Positions 1 to 12,155 of a stretch of DNA of 64,000 nucleotides are shown piece by piece (positions within the stretch are counted from its first letter, which is position 1; every line of letters starts with the position of its first letter). Where the stretch lies: contig NW_022196425.1 of NCBI RefSeq assembly GCF_008641045.1, forward strand, positions 1 to 64,000, in the 5' to 3' direction. The position numbers were made by a program, and so were the translations under genes. The DNA comes from Pistacia vera (Eukaryota; Streptophyta; Magnoliopsida; Sapindales; Anacardiaceae). A model generated the notes under the pieces. It did not search any database and was not told the origin of the DNA. It saw nothing but the letters and a program-made list of their open reading frames with translations.

Positions 1-3000
1 AAGCGGCCTCGTGTCTACTTGCTTAGTAAATGGCTAGGCTTGTGACCTAATAGTGCGATGGCACAACTTTACAATGATACAAGGTCTATAAGGTGAGGAG
101 TTTAATTATCACATTTTATATATATATTTTAACAAAAGAGAGCTCGAGTGTTTATAAACATACTCTAGTGGATCTGGCTGTAATGTCAGCACAAATTCTT
201 TGATGCTTTGTTTTTGTTTAACAATTGTAGGAATACACTAACAAAAAAAGATAATGCTATGAAATTGGTGCAAGTAACGGGTTACAATTTAATTTATAAT
301 GTTAAGGGTGTTTGGTCAAAGCTGAAAACAAATTTGTGCAGATTAGGTCTAAAGTGGACAATATTTGCTTAACATACTATGATAAATAGTATTAGAGTTG
401 GCTTGTGACCCGATAGTGTTGTGTGACAACCTTATGAGAATGCAATTGCTATAGCTAGGGACTACGCATCAATAGCGAATGAGAGCTTGGATCAATTTGT
501 AAACTTTGGATTTCCTTAACCAAGTAGACTTATTTTACGAGAGTCAAGTTTGCGTGAATTTGAAAAGTTAATTTGTGTGGCCAAACCTAAAAAAATAATA
601 TCTATTTGGTTAGGGATGAAACTGTTACATTAATTGTTATTAAAGCGGCCTCATGTCTACTTGGTTAGTAAGTAGCTAGGCTTGTGACCTAATTGTGTGA
701 TGAGACAACTTTACGATGATACGAGGTTTATAAGGTGAGGAGTTTAGTTATCACGTTTTATATTGTTAAGAAAAGAGAGCTTGAGTGTTTATAAACATAC
801 ATTAGTGGATCTTGTCGTAATGTGAGCACAAATTCTTTGATGCTTTGTTTTTGTTTAGCAATTGTAGGAATGCACTAACAAAAAAATTAGTGATAATGCT
901 ATCTAATTGATGCAAGAACATGTTACAATTTAATTTATAATGTTAACGAAGTTGGTCAAACCCGAAAACAAAGTAGTGTAGATTAGGTCTAAAGTAGACA
1001 ATATCTACTCAACATATAAATAGTATTAGAGTCGGCTTGTGACCTGATAGTGTTGTATTGACAACCTTATGAGAATGCAAGGCTATAGCTAAGGACTTCA
1101 CATCAATAGGGAATGAGAGCTTGGATCAATTTGTAAAATTTGGATTTCGTTAACTAAGTAGACATATTTTAGAAGAATCAAGTTTGCATGAATTTGAATA
1201 GTAAATCTGAGCAGTCATGCCTGAAAAAAATAATATCTATTTGGTTAGGGATGAAATTGTTACATTAACTGTTATCAAAGCGGCCTCATGTCTACTTGGT
1301 TAGTAAGTAGCTAGGCTTGTGACCTAATAGTGTGATGAGACAACTTTACAATAATACGAGGTCTATAAGGTGAAGAGCTTAATTATCACATTTTATATTG
1401 TTGACAAAAGAGAGCTCGAATGTTTATAAACATACTCTAGTGGATCTAGTCGTAATGTTAGCACAAATTCTTTGACGCTCTATTTTTGTTTAACAATTGT
1501 AATAATGCACTAACAAAAAAGTAGTGATAATGTTATCAAATTGGTGCAAGGAATGAGTTACAGTTTAATTTATAATGTTAAGGGTGTTTGCTCAAACCTG
1601 AAAACAAATTTGTGTAGATTAGGTCTAAAGTGAACAATATCTACTCAGCATTCTATGATAAATAGTATTAGAGCCGGCTTGTGACCTGATAGTGTTGTAT
1701 GACAACCTTACGAGACTGCAAGGTCTATAGCTAAGGACTTCATATCAATAGCGAATGAGAGCTTAGATCAATTTGTAAAGTTCGGATTTCCTTAACTAAG
1801 TAGACATATTTTAGGAGAATCAAGTTTGCATGAATTTGAAAAGTAAATAAGTGCGGCCAGGCCTAAAACAATTAATATCTATTTGGTTAGGGATGAAATT
1901 GTTACGTTAATTGTTATTAAAGCGGCCTCATGTCTACTTGGTTAGTAAGTGGCTAGGCCTGTGACTTAATAGTGCGGTGAGACAACCTTACAATGATACG
2001 AGGTTTATAAGGTGAGGCATTTAGTTATCACATTTTATATTGTTAACAAAAGAGAGCTCGAGTGTTTATAAACATACTCCAGTGGGTCTAGCCTTAATGT
2101 GAGCTCAAATCTTTGATGCTTTGTTTTTGTTTAACATTTGTAGGAATGCACTAACAAAAAAGTAGTGATAATGCTATCTAATCGGTGCAAGTAAATGTTA
2201 CAATTTAATTTATAATGTTAACGACCTTGGTCAAACCCGAAAACAAATTTTTATAGATTAGGTCTAAAGTGGACAATATCTACTCAACATACTGTGATAA
2301 ATAGTATTAGAGTCAGCTTGTGACCCGATAGTGTTGTATGACAATCTTATGAGAATGCAAGGTCTATAGCTAGGGACTTCACATCAATAGCGACTGAGAG
2401 CCTGGATCAATTTGTAAACCTTAGATTTCCTTAACTAAGTAGACATATTTTAGGAGAATCAAGTTTGCAAGAATTTGAAAAGTAAATCTGTGCTGCCAAG
2501 CCTAAAACAAGTAATATCTATTTGGTTAGGGATGAAATTTTTACATTAATTGTTATTAAAGCGGCCTCATGTCTACTTGGTTAGTAAGTGGCTAGGCTTG
2601 TGACCTAATAGTGCGGTGAGACAACTTTACAATGATATGAGGTCTATAATGTGAGCACAAAATCTATCAAATTCTTTTTTTTTTTCTTTTTTTTTTGTGC
2701 TGGTTTTTTTGTGTTTTGTTTTTTTGTATAACAAAAGTAGGAACGCATTTACAAAATGTTGTGATAATGTAATTTAATTGTTGCAAGTTAGTAAGTTACA
2801 TATTAAAATTGAACTTATTATGCTAAAGATGATTGGTCAAACCCTAAAAAGGCAAACATGTGTAGGTGGACATTACGTCTACTTAGCAGACTATTATAAA
2901 TAGTATTTGAATTGACTCGTGATATGATGGTGTTGTGTGACAACCTTTCACGACTTGATGAAGTTGTGTGACAACCTTTCACGTTCATAAGGTGGGGAGT

Positions 3001-3174
3001 TTGCATCTTTAGGGAATGAGAGCCTGGATCATTTTGTAAAGTTTGAATTTCAGTAAATAAGTAAACATATTTTAGGAGAATGACGTTGGCATGAATTTGA
3101 AAAGTAAATTCGTGTAGGTTAAGCCTCAAGCTAACAGTGTCTATTTGGTTATGGAATGAATTGTTAAAACTGTT
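1..3174. repeat. Tandem array of ~640-bp units, cut by the left window edge
   Basis: Units start with AAGCGGCCTCRTGTCTACTT at 1, 643, 1278, 1920 and 2559, giving lengths of 642, 635, 642 and 639 bp. A fifth unit (2559 to about 3174) is normal for its first ~95 bp, then strongly diverged with T-rich insertions. Each unit holds two related halves: GCTTGTGACC followed by a TAGTG-containing stretch occurs at 38 and again at 401, so the 640-mer looks like a dimer of an older shorter unit. No coding potential is visible. This could be a satellite or the expanded tail of a transposon. The array probably continues to the left. Confidence 0.9.
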
Positions 3175-3590
3175 ATTAAAGCATACTCATGCTTGCCTGG
3201 TTTGGTGTAAATTGTTACAATTATTATTAATGTGGACTAATAATAAACATTTGATCTCTCTAACTAAGTAAACTTGTTTTGAACGAAAATATTTAAATAA
3301 AAATCCATTAGAATATTCATATCGATTAAACTCAAAGCTCAAAATATCTATCCAATTGAATCTCTGAGATGCGCTACCCTGAGTTGGAGGTGTATAATAG
3401 ATTCATACGTGAAGTGATTAATATTTGGAATGCAACGAAACATAACTCTTGTGTATCTGGCCGTAATGTGCGCACAAATTCTTAAGTTAGTTTCGTGTTT
3501 CTTTTTTTAACAAACAGTAGGAATGCATGGAGAAAAAAGTTGCGACACTGTCATACAATTGGTGCATGTTATGCGTATATAAAGACATGA
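3175..3590. repeat. Decayed outermost unit of the 640-bp array
   Basis: The unit start is recognisable (AAGCATACTCATGCTTGCCT at about 3178). Near 3451-3570 the sequence matches the internal part of the unit (CTGGCCGTAATGTG, ACAAATTCTTA, CAGTAGGAATGCAT, AATTGGTGCA). Identity is clearly lower than among the first four units, as expected at the edge of an array that recombination no longer homogenises. Confidence 0.6.
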
Positions 3591-4018
3591 TAATTGAAAC
3601 TGTAGTCTAGTTCTTTCAATTAATAATAATAAATGCACCTGCTTTTTAAATACCACTTAATTAAACTAAGTTTGCCACAACCACAATATTTATATATTAT
3701 TGCTAGCTTAGAAGTTTCTAAGTTGCTTTTTTCAATCGACCTTCTATGATCTGACCATGTCACCAGCTGGTTGGCACAGTTAGGTAGAGTTGGTTGACCA
3801 TTAGTCTTTCTCCAATAAAATACTAAAAGAAAACAAACAAACAAACAAAAAATTAAAAAAACTTGATGATTTAATTAGACAGGTCGTTCAATGTGATGAT
3901 TCATGGCAACAATTCTAAAAACCCTAAAATATATTAATGGATCAATATGCATCACGCTCATTGAACGATTCTCAAGTGCATAACGTAATCGGTTTCTTAA
4001 TTAAACCCTTTATACAAC
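3591..4018. other. Intergenic, no recognised feature
   Basis: AT-rich sequence without a convincing gene. The 74-codon reverse frame at 3620-3844 has no recognisable motif and looks like chance. Confidence 0.5.
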
Positions 4019-4474
4019 GAGTTAATGGCTTTTACCCACCCAAATAATAGTTTGATGATACTTTCCTACCCATTAACTTTTAAAATACCACTTACTAAAA
4101 TTTATATTCCGGCGAAAAACATAGAGCAAACTCGGTCCAGGCTGTTGGGGTTTTTAAAAAGTGGAGGCCAATAAGTCTTTTGGTGGTAAAAGTTTGGATT
4201 TTGGTACTTGGGATTGATCAGAATTTGACTTGAGAGGAGCAGTTGTGCAAACCATAATCACTCGATTGTCGGCAATTGGCTGGGTCGACAAGAGTAGGGT
4301 TTGAGGGGTTTTGGTGAATGATGATCATGGAAGAGAATGGTGGTAGTGTGGGGTCGCAACGATGCCGGAATAAAAAACGAAATATAATTTTGGATAATAC
4401 AATGGTATTTTAAAAATCTATAGGTTGAATAGTGTCATTAAGCCATTATTTTGGTGCGAAAAAGGCGTTTACTC
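4019..4474. mobile_element. MITE family M, copy 1 (9-bp target duplication, MULE-like)
   Basis: This is a 456-bp copy of a dispersed family also found at 56127-56562 and 60923-61348. The ends are inverted (GAGTTAATGGCTTTT on the left, reverse complement GAGTAAACGCCTTTTTC on the right). The flanking 9-mers TTATACAAC (4010-4018) and TTATAGAAT (4475-4483) match at 7 of 9 positions. Internal landmarks shared with the other copies include the stretch around TTGATCAGAATTTGACTT and AGAGTAGGGTTTGAGG. A 9-bp duplication is typical of Mutator-like elements. No transposase is present, so it is non-autonomous. This is the most diverged copy. Confidence 0.75.
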
Positions 4475-4773
4475 TTATAGAATATGGAAAATTAAAGTAA
4501 ACTCTTCCGTGTAAGCTAGGGGTTTGTAATTTATGACATATATTGTATATTACAAGTTTACAACTTCTATTACATTTGGTAAGGCATAGAAACTAACTTT
4601 ACAATAAGTATATATTATTTTTGCTTTTGAGATTTATTTATGAATGATGTCTACAAAATTTCTAATAATATTGTTAGAATAATAAGATTTATTACAACTG
4701 CATATGTAATTTGCACGCTCCAATTGATCCGATAAGAACATGCACGTTCATTCCAATAAAGATATTTGATTAT

Positions 4774-4911
4774 GGGGCTGTTTGGATTAGGGGTATATAA
4801 GACAATGGGAGTAATCTTCGTTTATTTTGCAAGATTCCGGTGTTTGGTTTGTAAGTAATAAAATATTACAGTAGTCTTTTATTTCAAATAGTGTTTAATG
4901 TTGGTAATGTT

Positions 4912-4945
<34 letters not shown>

Positions 4946-5956
4946 GGGGGGGGTGTTGGGGGCGGGGGAAGGGATGGAGTAATCTTATTACCTTGTTAGG
5001 GTGTGTTATTAAAACATTATCAAGATAATCTGATTTTTCTACCCATTTGGGTAATCTTATTACCTTGTTAGGGTGTGTTATTAAAACATTACCGAGGTAA
5101 TATGATTTTTCTACCCATTTTGCCCTTAATTAAAAACCATTTCAAACACAATTGCTCTTAAATGTCTACCAAATAACAATTACCTAGCCCCCCTTCATTT
5201 GAGAAATTAGCTAAAACACCCCAGTCACAAAAAAGTTTAAAAGTTAATAAAATATTCCCTGCCACCCAAGATCACTGTTGGCCATGACTCACCACCGTCG
5301 ACCGCCAGCATTAGCCACCGTAATGGTGCATAACCAGAGGGATCTGATCGATCGTGTGCCTGTAAGGCCTGGAAACGGCCAAATCTGGCATCGTTATGGC
5401 CATTTTACGGCCAAAGATGTGGTCGTGAAATGGCACGGCCAGATCTGTGGCCGTAAAATGGCCACATCTTTGGCCGTGAAAATGGCCATACATTTGGCTA
5501 TTTTCAAGCCATGGATTTGTGATCCATGGCCATTTCCGGCTTTGTCAGCGCACGACCAACTATATACGGCCAGTCGTGTGCCATTCCATCGACTGTCGGC
5601 AGCGGCCGACGGTGGTGGCTGGCTGCCTACAGTGGCTTGGGGTGGGTGATTTTGCTACAAATTAAAGTTTTATATGGCTGGGGTGTTTTAGCAAAATTTC
5701 AAATGTAGGGGGTTAAAAAAAGATTCAAAAAATAATAATAAAAAATACTATTATATTAATATTTAAAAAAGAGGACAATTTAGTAACCTATATAACATAC
5801 TCACCTATTTATCCTCCCAACCAAACATATTATTCACCAATTTATTCAAACCAACCAAACACATTTTCTAAACATTCTTAGTAATCTTCAAGGTGATCTT
5901 TTTTTCCGTTAATATAATGTATCCTATAGTAAAACATTATATGATCCAAATGCCCC
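4774..5956 (+). mobile_element. Non-autonomous TIR element A1 with GGCC-rich hairpin core
   Basis: The left end GGGGCTGTTTGGAT is mirrored on the right (reverse complement GGGGCATTTGGAT). TTAT flanks both sides (4770-4773 and 5957-5960). The outer arms are AT-rich, and the inner part (about 5270-5640) is GC-rich and made of inverted GGCC words. A clear hairpin has arms near 5395-5424 and 5462-5490, and CCATGGATTTGTGATCCATGG is another near palindrome around 5510-5530. Short open frames in the core are repeat translations, not genes. The element class is uncertain: the end sequence resembles PIF/Harbinger or related MITEs. Confidence 0.75.
4913..4944. repeat. Poly-G run (32 G) inside element A1
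   Basis: An uninterrupted G32 is followed by an A and then more G. The equivalent spot in the sister element at 8326 has only six G after GTTGGTAATGT, so this run arose by slippage at that site or is inflated by sequencing. Confidence 0.9.
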
Positions 5957-5990
5957 TTATATGATATCTTATGTTAATAATATAAAACAA

Positions 5991-6942
5991 TGGTGCGTTT
6001 AGTTCAGAGAATATTGTATTACTAAGAATGTTATATTAATGGAAAGATAGATTATCTTGAAGATTACTGAGAATGTTTAGGAAAATATGTTTGGTTAGGT
6101 TAGAATAAATTGGTGGGTATATTATATTGATATGTTTGGTTGGAAGGATAAATTGGTGGGTATGTTATATAGAATACTAAATTACCCCCATTTTTAAATA
6201 TTAATATAATATTATTTTTATTATTTTTTTTTTGAATCAATTCTTTTAACCCGCTACATTTGAAATTTTGCCAAAATACCCCAGTCATATAAAACTTTAA
6301 TTTGTAATAAAATCACCCCCACCCACCCCACCCCAAGCCATTGCCAGCCACCATCATTAGTCTCCATTCTAGCGCACGACCGGTCGGATCTGGCCGTTTC
6401 ACAGCTAGATCTTTGGCCGTCAAATGGCCATAAACCTATCCGTCAAATAGTCAAATCTTGCCATTTTCAGCCATAGATCTGATCCATGGCCGAAAACAAC
6501 CTTATCGATGCACAACCGGCCAAGTCCGACCGTTCATGAGTCATTCTAACGCCGGCTGGCGGCTAGTGGTGGTGGCGATCTGGCTACCACCCTTAGGTAA
6601 TTTTTTTAAAGTCCAAAGGTATTTATGCCCTAAAAAGTTTGTATATAAGGATAAAATAGTCCATGAACATATTTGTAAATTGTTTTCAAAATAAGGGTAT
6701 TATTGTCTAAAAATTTTAATAGTTAAGGATAAGATTGTAACAAAAATAAGACTACCAGGTAATCTTAAAATACCTAAAAAAATAAAGGTAATCAGATTAC
6801 TTTCTATATTACCAACAATAATTACTATTGACGTTAGAAGATTATTAGAATCTTATATTACTTAACAACCAAATGTTGTACTTAAGTAATATAAGATGGT
6901 ATTACCTTAGTAATGAGGGATTACTTCCAACCAAATACACCA
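5991..6942 (-). mobile_element. Non-autonomous TIR element A2, inverted relative to A1
   Basis: The left end TGGTGCGTTTAGTT and the right end (reverse complement TGGTGTATTTGGTT) form an inverted pair. The left arm contains the reverse complement of the A1 right arm (ATTACTGAGAATGTTTAGGA, and the stretch around AAATTGGTGGGTAT). The core at about 6300-6590 again has GGCC-rich palindromes. It lies only ~35 bp from A1, so A1 and A2 form a near head-to-head pair. The single base N7040 lies just outside. Confidence 0.65.
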
Positions 6943-7290
6943 TAAATTTATGATATGAATTAATTTGCAGACCTTATGTTTTATAATTTGGGGGTGGCAT
7001 TTTGTGGCATTTATAATTATATTTTGTAATTAGGATAGTNAGTACATTTAGACCCAAAGATTTAAACAAGTAACATTATAAGCTCATACGTTAAAATATA
7101 GTGACATTTTTATCTAAAGGGTAACCATCGTTAGTTTAATCAGTTAGATGGAGAGCCAAAGTTGGGAATATGTTGAAAATTAATCAAAATATGATTTTAT
7201 AATTTGCATCTTTTACATTATTATTTTTTTAGAATTATTTTTCTCTTATTTGAACACTTATTATTTTAGTTTTGTTGGACAAAAATATAT

Positions 7291-7830
7291 CTCCCTGTTT
7301 GTTTAATTTTTGGAAACATTTTTCTATTATCCTATCATATCCTAAACAGTAAAAAACGTGTTTGTTTTAATATTAACTATTTAATTAAAAATTCAATCAT
7401 ATTATATTCAACTCAAAACATTTAACAATTACATTTTACAATAAAATTTTATAAATTAACAAAAACACCCGCATCCACCCAAGCCACTATTAGCCGCCAT
7501 TGTTGCCATCGCTGACTGCCGACACAAAACGACGCACGATCGGCCAATCGTACGCCTATTTGGCCGTTTCTGGCCAAATCCACTATGGATCTGGCCGAAA
7601 ATGGCCAGATCTATGACCAGAGGTCTGGTCGTTGACAACGGCCAAAATTTGGTTGTTCCGTATATCTGGCCGTTTTCGACCAGATGCACAATGGATTTGG
7701 CTAGAAAATGTCGAATCGGCACATGACCAGCTAGATCTAGTCAGTCGTGTATCATTCCAGCAACTGTTGGCCAGTAGTCAATTGGGTGAGTGAGTGTGTT
7801 TTTGTTGATTTTTAAATTTTTATTGGTTGG

Positions 7831-7862
<32 letters not shown>

Positions 7863-8050
7863 CTTGAGTGGGAGGGGGGAGAGAGGGGAATTAAGGTTGC
7901 TTTGCTAAATTAACAAATGTATTAATGTAGGGGTTAAATATTTTCAGAAAATGTTATAAAAAAATGTACCAAACAAATTCTCAAGATCCTATCCTATTCA
8001 GAATAGTTATTCAAAATATCATATTCCAAATAATGTACCAAACAAGCCCT
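7291..8050. mobile_element. Non-autonomous TIR element B1 with GGCC-rich core
   Basis: The left end CCCTGTTTGTTTAATTTTTGG pairs with the reverse complement of the right end, AGGGCTTGTTTGGTACATT. Both arms carry the motif TATCCTATC or its complement. The core, about 7475-7790, holds GATCTGGCCG-type inverted words and resembles the cores of elements A1, A2 and A3. A GT dinucleotide microsatellite lies at 7834-7862. The ends are diverged, so the borders are good to about 5 bp. Confidence 0.6.
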
Positions 8051-8325
8051 ATATTTTCATAAAAAAACGTTTTTAGAGTTTTTTGTATTTATTATATCTA
8101 ATTATTGTTTTGCTTATTTTATTTATGATCAGATGGACAAAAGGGTTTTTGTATATTTTTGATGATTTTGTATGTTTGATAATCGGTTTGAGTAACAACA
8201 ATTTCCTTTTGGATGAAAATATCACAATATTATAACATTTGGGCTTGTCATATCCCTTGTTTAACCTTTGAGTCTAATATTACTTAAACTAAACCTAATG
8301 GGTATTTATGTTTTAAAACGTATAA

Positions 8326-9343
8326 GGGGCCGTTTGAATCGGGGCTATATAAGATAACGGGGGTAATATTCGTTTATTTTGCAAGAATACTGTGTTTGGT
8401 TTGCAAGTGATAAAATATTACGATAATCTTTTATTACAAATAGTGTTTACTGTTGGTAATGTGGGGGGTAATCTTATTACCTTGTTAGGGGGTATTATTA
8501 AAACATTATCGGGGTAATATGATTTTTCTACCCATTTTGCCCTTAATTAAAAACCATTTCGAACATAAATGCCCTCAAATGTCTACCAAATAACAATTTC
8601 TCAGCCCCCCTATATTTGATAAATTAGCTAAAATACCCCAGTCACAAAAAAGTTTAAAAGTTAAAAAAATACCTCCAACCACCCAAGACCACCGTCAGCG
8701 TCAATTCGTCATAGTGGTGCATGACCAGCGGGATTTGGCTGGTCGTGCGTCGGTAAGGCCTTTTTCGGCCATGGATCGGCCAGATCTAGCATTTCTATGG
8801 CCGTGAAATGGCATGGCCAAAGATCTGGCCGTTTCACAACCAGATCTATGGCCATACCGTGAAATGGCCATAGATCTAGTCGTTTTCCAGCCATGGATTT
8901 GTGATCCATGGCCATTTTCGGCTTTGCCGATGCATGGTCGGCCATAGACGACCATGCGTGTCCGTCGACTACCGACGGTGGCCAGAGGTGGTGGCTGGCT
9001 ACTGACAGTGGCTTAAGGTGGGTGGGGGTGATTTTGCTATAATTTAAAGTTTTATGTGGCTGGAGTGTTTAAGCAAAATTTCAAATGTAGGGAGTTAAAA
9101 GAAATAATTCAAAAAATAACAATAATAAATACTATTATATTAATATTTAAAAATGAGAGCAATTTAGTAATCTATATAACATACCCACCCATTTATCCTC
9201 CCAATCAAACATATTATTCACCAATTTATTCGAACCAACTAAATACATTTTTTAAACATTCTCAGTAATCTTCAAGGTGATTTTTTTTTTCATTAATATA
9301 ATATACCTCTATAATAAAACATTATATAATCTAAAACCCCCTC
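8326..9343 (+). mobile_element. Non-autonomous TIR element A3, sister of A1
   Basis: The left end GGGGCCGTTTGAATCGGGG and the right-end complement GGGGGTTTTAGATTATATAA match the ends of A1. TAA flanks both sides (8323-8325 and 9344-9346). Co-linearity with A1 runs almost end to end: TTTTGCAAG near 8375, the ACCTTGTTAGG stretch, the GC core (about 8690-9030), then TCACCAATTTATTC and AGTAATCTTCAAGGTGAT. The core holds the same CCATGGATTTGTGATCCATGG near palindrome (about 8892-8912). Several 80-codon frames in the core are repeat artefacts. Confidence 0.75.
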
Positions 9344-9349
9344 TAAAAG

Positions 9350-10145
9350 TCAATAAGTCATGATAAAAAGGACATCAGGTGGAAAAAATATTCTATTCAT
9401 CTTTTCTAGATTTTACTCTTTAATTAACTTCTAATTGAAAAAGAATATTTAAAAAGTATTCGATTAATAAACATGATCTTCTTAAACAAATAAAAATCTA
9501 TTATTTAATAATAGAAAAAAAAAATTGGTTTCATTTTATATAGTTGTGGTGAAATTGCAAAGTAAATTATATCAAAATAGAAAAAAAAATTAATAAAAGA
9601 AATTTTTTAGTGGGGTCATCAGCCCCATTTGTCTACATAGTTCCGCCTACGGTTACAAACCCGTTATTGAATGGACATTTAATTGTGTTAGGTTGTTATA
9701 TTTTACCATACAAGGATATTTCAATAATGGAAAAATAAATAATTGTAAGTAAAATAGCTCTAAAAGAAGATTAATAAATGTTTGACACGTGTTCCCAGAG
9801 AAGTATCTTTTTTTGGAGAAAAGGTATATGGGTATTATGGGTTCTAGTCACCCATTAGAGAGGAGTTCAAAATTATTGGTAACTTGACAACATGCTACTA
9901 TAGTGATACTGAAAGTTGCCAGGCAATGGAAGTTCAAATACAAGAAATTACTAATCAAATGCTAATCAGACTTGAAAGAGCGGAAGATGCAATGCAATCT
10001 AGAAAATGCTCGTTATAGTCTTAATATCGTTTGTTGTAAGCATATTGAAATGAAAAAAAAAAAAAAAAAATGTATTGAAGGGAAATTATACAAGATTTGG
10101 ATTGTGTTGCTCCTAAAAGGCATCTATTACTATTTAGTGTTGTAG
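9350..10145. other. Intergenic, with one short open stretch of unknown origin
   Basis: Mostly AT-rich and featureless. From about 9879 to 10018 (+) a frame is open for ~46 codons, includes a glutamine- and glutamate-rich stretch (MEVQIQEITNQMLIRLERAE), and ends at a stop. It lacks a start in context and could be a relic of a gag or cellular coding sequence. I cannot assign it. Confidence 0.3.
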
Positions 10146-10149
10146 ACAG

Positions 10150-12155
10150 GAAAAATCTACGATTACGGAACAGATAGATCTTGTGAGGTTGAGGCCACTA
10201 ACGATCTGTAGAAGCAAACGTGAAGTTCACAGGGGACACCGGTGTGGTGTCTGCTGTAGGTACTCCGACGCTCAAATCAATGGGACTTGAGAGGCTATTT
10301 ATAAGGGCTAAGGGAGGAAAGTTTACTGGAATCTCATTGGAGACTAGAACTACGACAAATGTGATGGTGGTTCTTGAAAGCAAGAACTTTTAGGAGCAAG
10401 TAGGTGGTATTGAGATTCAATTCATTATGAGAGGGTTGGGCCTCTGTTTATATAGTAAACCCAGGAGGTTGGCGCCCCAGTAGAACTCTGAGTTCTACTT
10501 GGTAGAGGAGTTCAAATTAAAAAGGAAGTCATATTGCTTGCCTTTATCGGATTAGCATTACCAATTCAAGTAAGATCTTGGATCTTGACTGAAGTAGAAA
10601 GTAAATAGAATTCTAATTCCTATTTTGCGATGCATGTGGGCTAATGGGCTGGAGTCCGATTTAGCTTAACTTGTAGGAAGGCCCAAATCATGGAGTGGTC
10701 AATCAACAAGGTTAATTTAAGCGTAGGCTCAACCAAAATTGGGTTAAGGCACTGGGACATAATATATTTATTTCATTGTTGGACCACATCAGGCCCAATA
10801 CGATTTTTGACCCATACAGTTTGTCCCCCACTCTTTAAGTTAAAGAATATTTAGCTCAGAGAGTAGATTCAATTAATCGTAGGTGCAATACAAACGAATC
10901 AATGTCCTCTCAGAGAGGGCTGACTCGAAACACTTGTTATTGCCATAGGGCCATAGGCTGTTCGGCTCGGTTCATGTGGCCGAGTGGAAAGGAAGGGCTG
11001 AGTAGAATGAAATTGCTTCAAACACCCTATGCAAGGTAGAACTACTATGGGCCCCCTTGGTTCGGCTCTATTTTTTGGATAAAAGGTGTTAGCCGAATGA
11101 GGAAATGCATTAATTGCCTTCCCAAAGCAAAGCAGCAGGTCAAATGTGACTGAGCGGTACCACATGGTGGATGACCCAATACATGTCTAGGCCAAATAAA
11201 TCTGAGCCATGCCGAATGGATGGCCATGTGGCCTTGACTCAAACGAGTGATAGGCATCGCATTGTAGGATAATCGCATTACCACTCGGCTAGACAAGCCG
11301 AGTGAAGCACATATGGTCTGTGACTATAAACCTTATAGGCTAGACATGATATGATCTGGTTGGCTCATCTCTTCGTATGGATGTTGAATCGAGCTTGAAT
11401 TGCATTCACTGAGGGCACCACGAGTGTGACACATGTAGGGTGAAGATCAAATATGCCATGGGTAGGAATAATGAGAAGTTTCATTTTCCCAAGGCGGCAT
11501 GAACACGCGATATGTGTATCATTACTTTCAATTTTTTCAATCAGCGAGAAAATGAAAAGTCACGTTTTTCGAGAACCTCTGAACGAATGCCATGTGTCCA
11601 CCATGGCAAGACTCGTATTTAAGAGGGAAGTTGCCTTTTTGCAACTTCATTTTTCATTTTGGTGTTTTCATTTGAGAGAGAGAAGCTTGAGAATGGGAAA
11701 AGCCTACTTACAACAATTTGAGGATTTCGGTAAAGATAATCTTTTTTCTTTCAAATTTTTGCCCGTGTTTTGTTTCTTTTGTGTATTCCGTGGGATTATG
11801 AGTGTTTTGGGTGACGTCTCGTGAGATATGGAGCTGTTATGGATGGTAAAAATCAAATTTTGGAAAGGTTTTGTTTGGGGTGGTTTTCTGGAGAAAAGTG
11901 GCTTTTGGAAAAGAGTGGTTTTGGAAAGGAGAGTGGTTTTTTGGGGAAGGAGGTATATAAAATTCTAAAGGTTTTTTTCTTGGATTGTTCTACTAGTCAA
12001 GCCAAGTGGAGAACTAAGTTGGAACCTGGTTGACTGCCAACTGGTCGAGCCAAGTGGAAAGTCTTGTTGCGGGGTGTTCACTGATATCCTTTTGGTCGAG
12101 CAAAGTAGGAATTACACTTATGCTTACTTGGGTAGGGTAGGCCATGTCGAGCCAT
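10150..12155 (+). mobile_element. LTR-type repeat family L, copy 1, left part
   Basis: The signature GGTACTCCGACGCTCAA (about 10258) follows TCTTGTGAGGTTGAGGCC. The same order of words recurs at 44445-45240 (+) and, reversed, at 16050-16838. Further shared words are TTCTAATTCCTATTTTG, GTGGTCAATCAACAAGGT and TTTGTCCCCCACTCT. From about 10900 the sequence repeatedly uses CCGAGTGG/CCAAGTGG words, also seen at 45380-45720. No intact protein frame was found; a 123-codon frame at 11453-11824 has no recognisable domain. Probably LTR or untranslated parts of a large retrotransposon family. Confidence 0.6.

Noticed and set aside
1..3174. Possible CRISPR array
   Set aside because: Units are ~640 bp long and contiguous with no unique spacers, and the DNA is clearly from a plant nucleus.
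5278..5649. 123-codon open frame (+) and its shadows in the GC core of element A1
   Set aside because: It is a translation of inverted GGCC words. Similar frames appear in every related element (7456-7722, 8701-8955, 40021-40341, 46354-46620) on either strand, with no conserved protein.
11453..11824. 123-codon open frame inside family L
   Set aside because: No domain, no homologous frame visible in the other family-L copies, hydrophobic low-information sequence.
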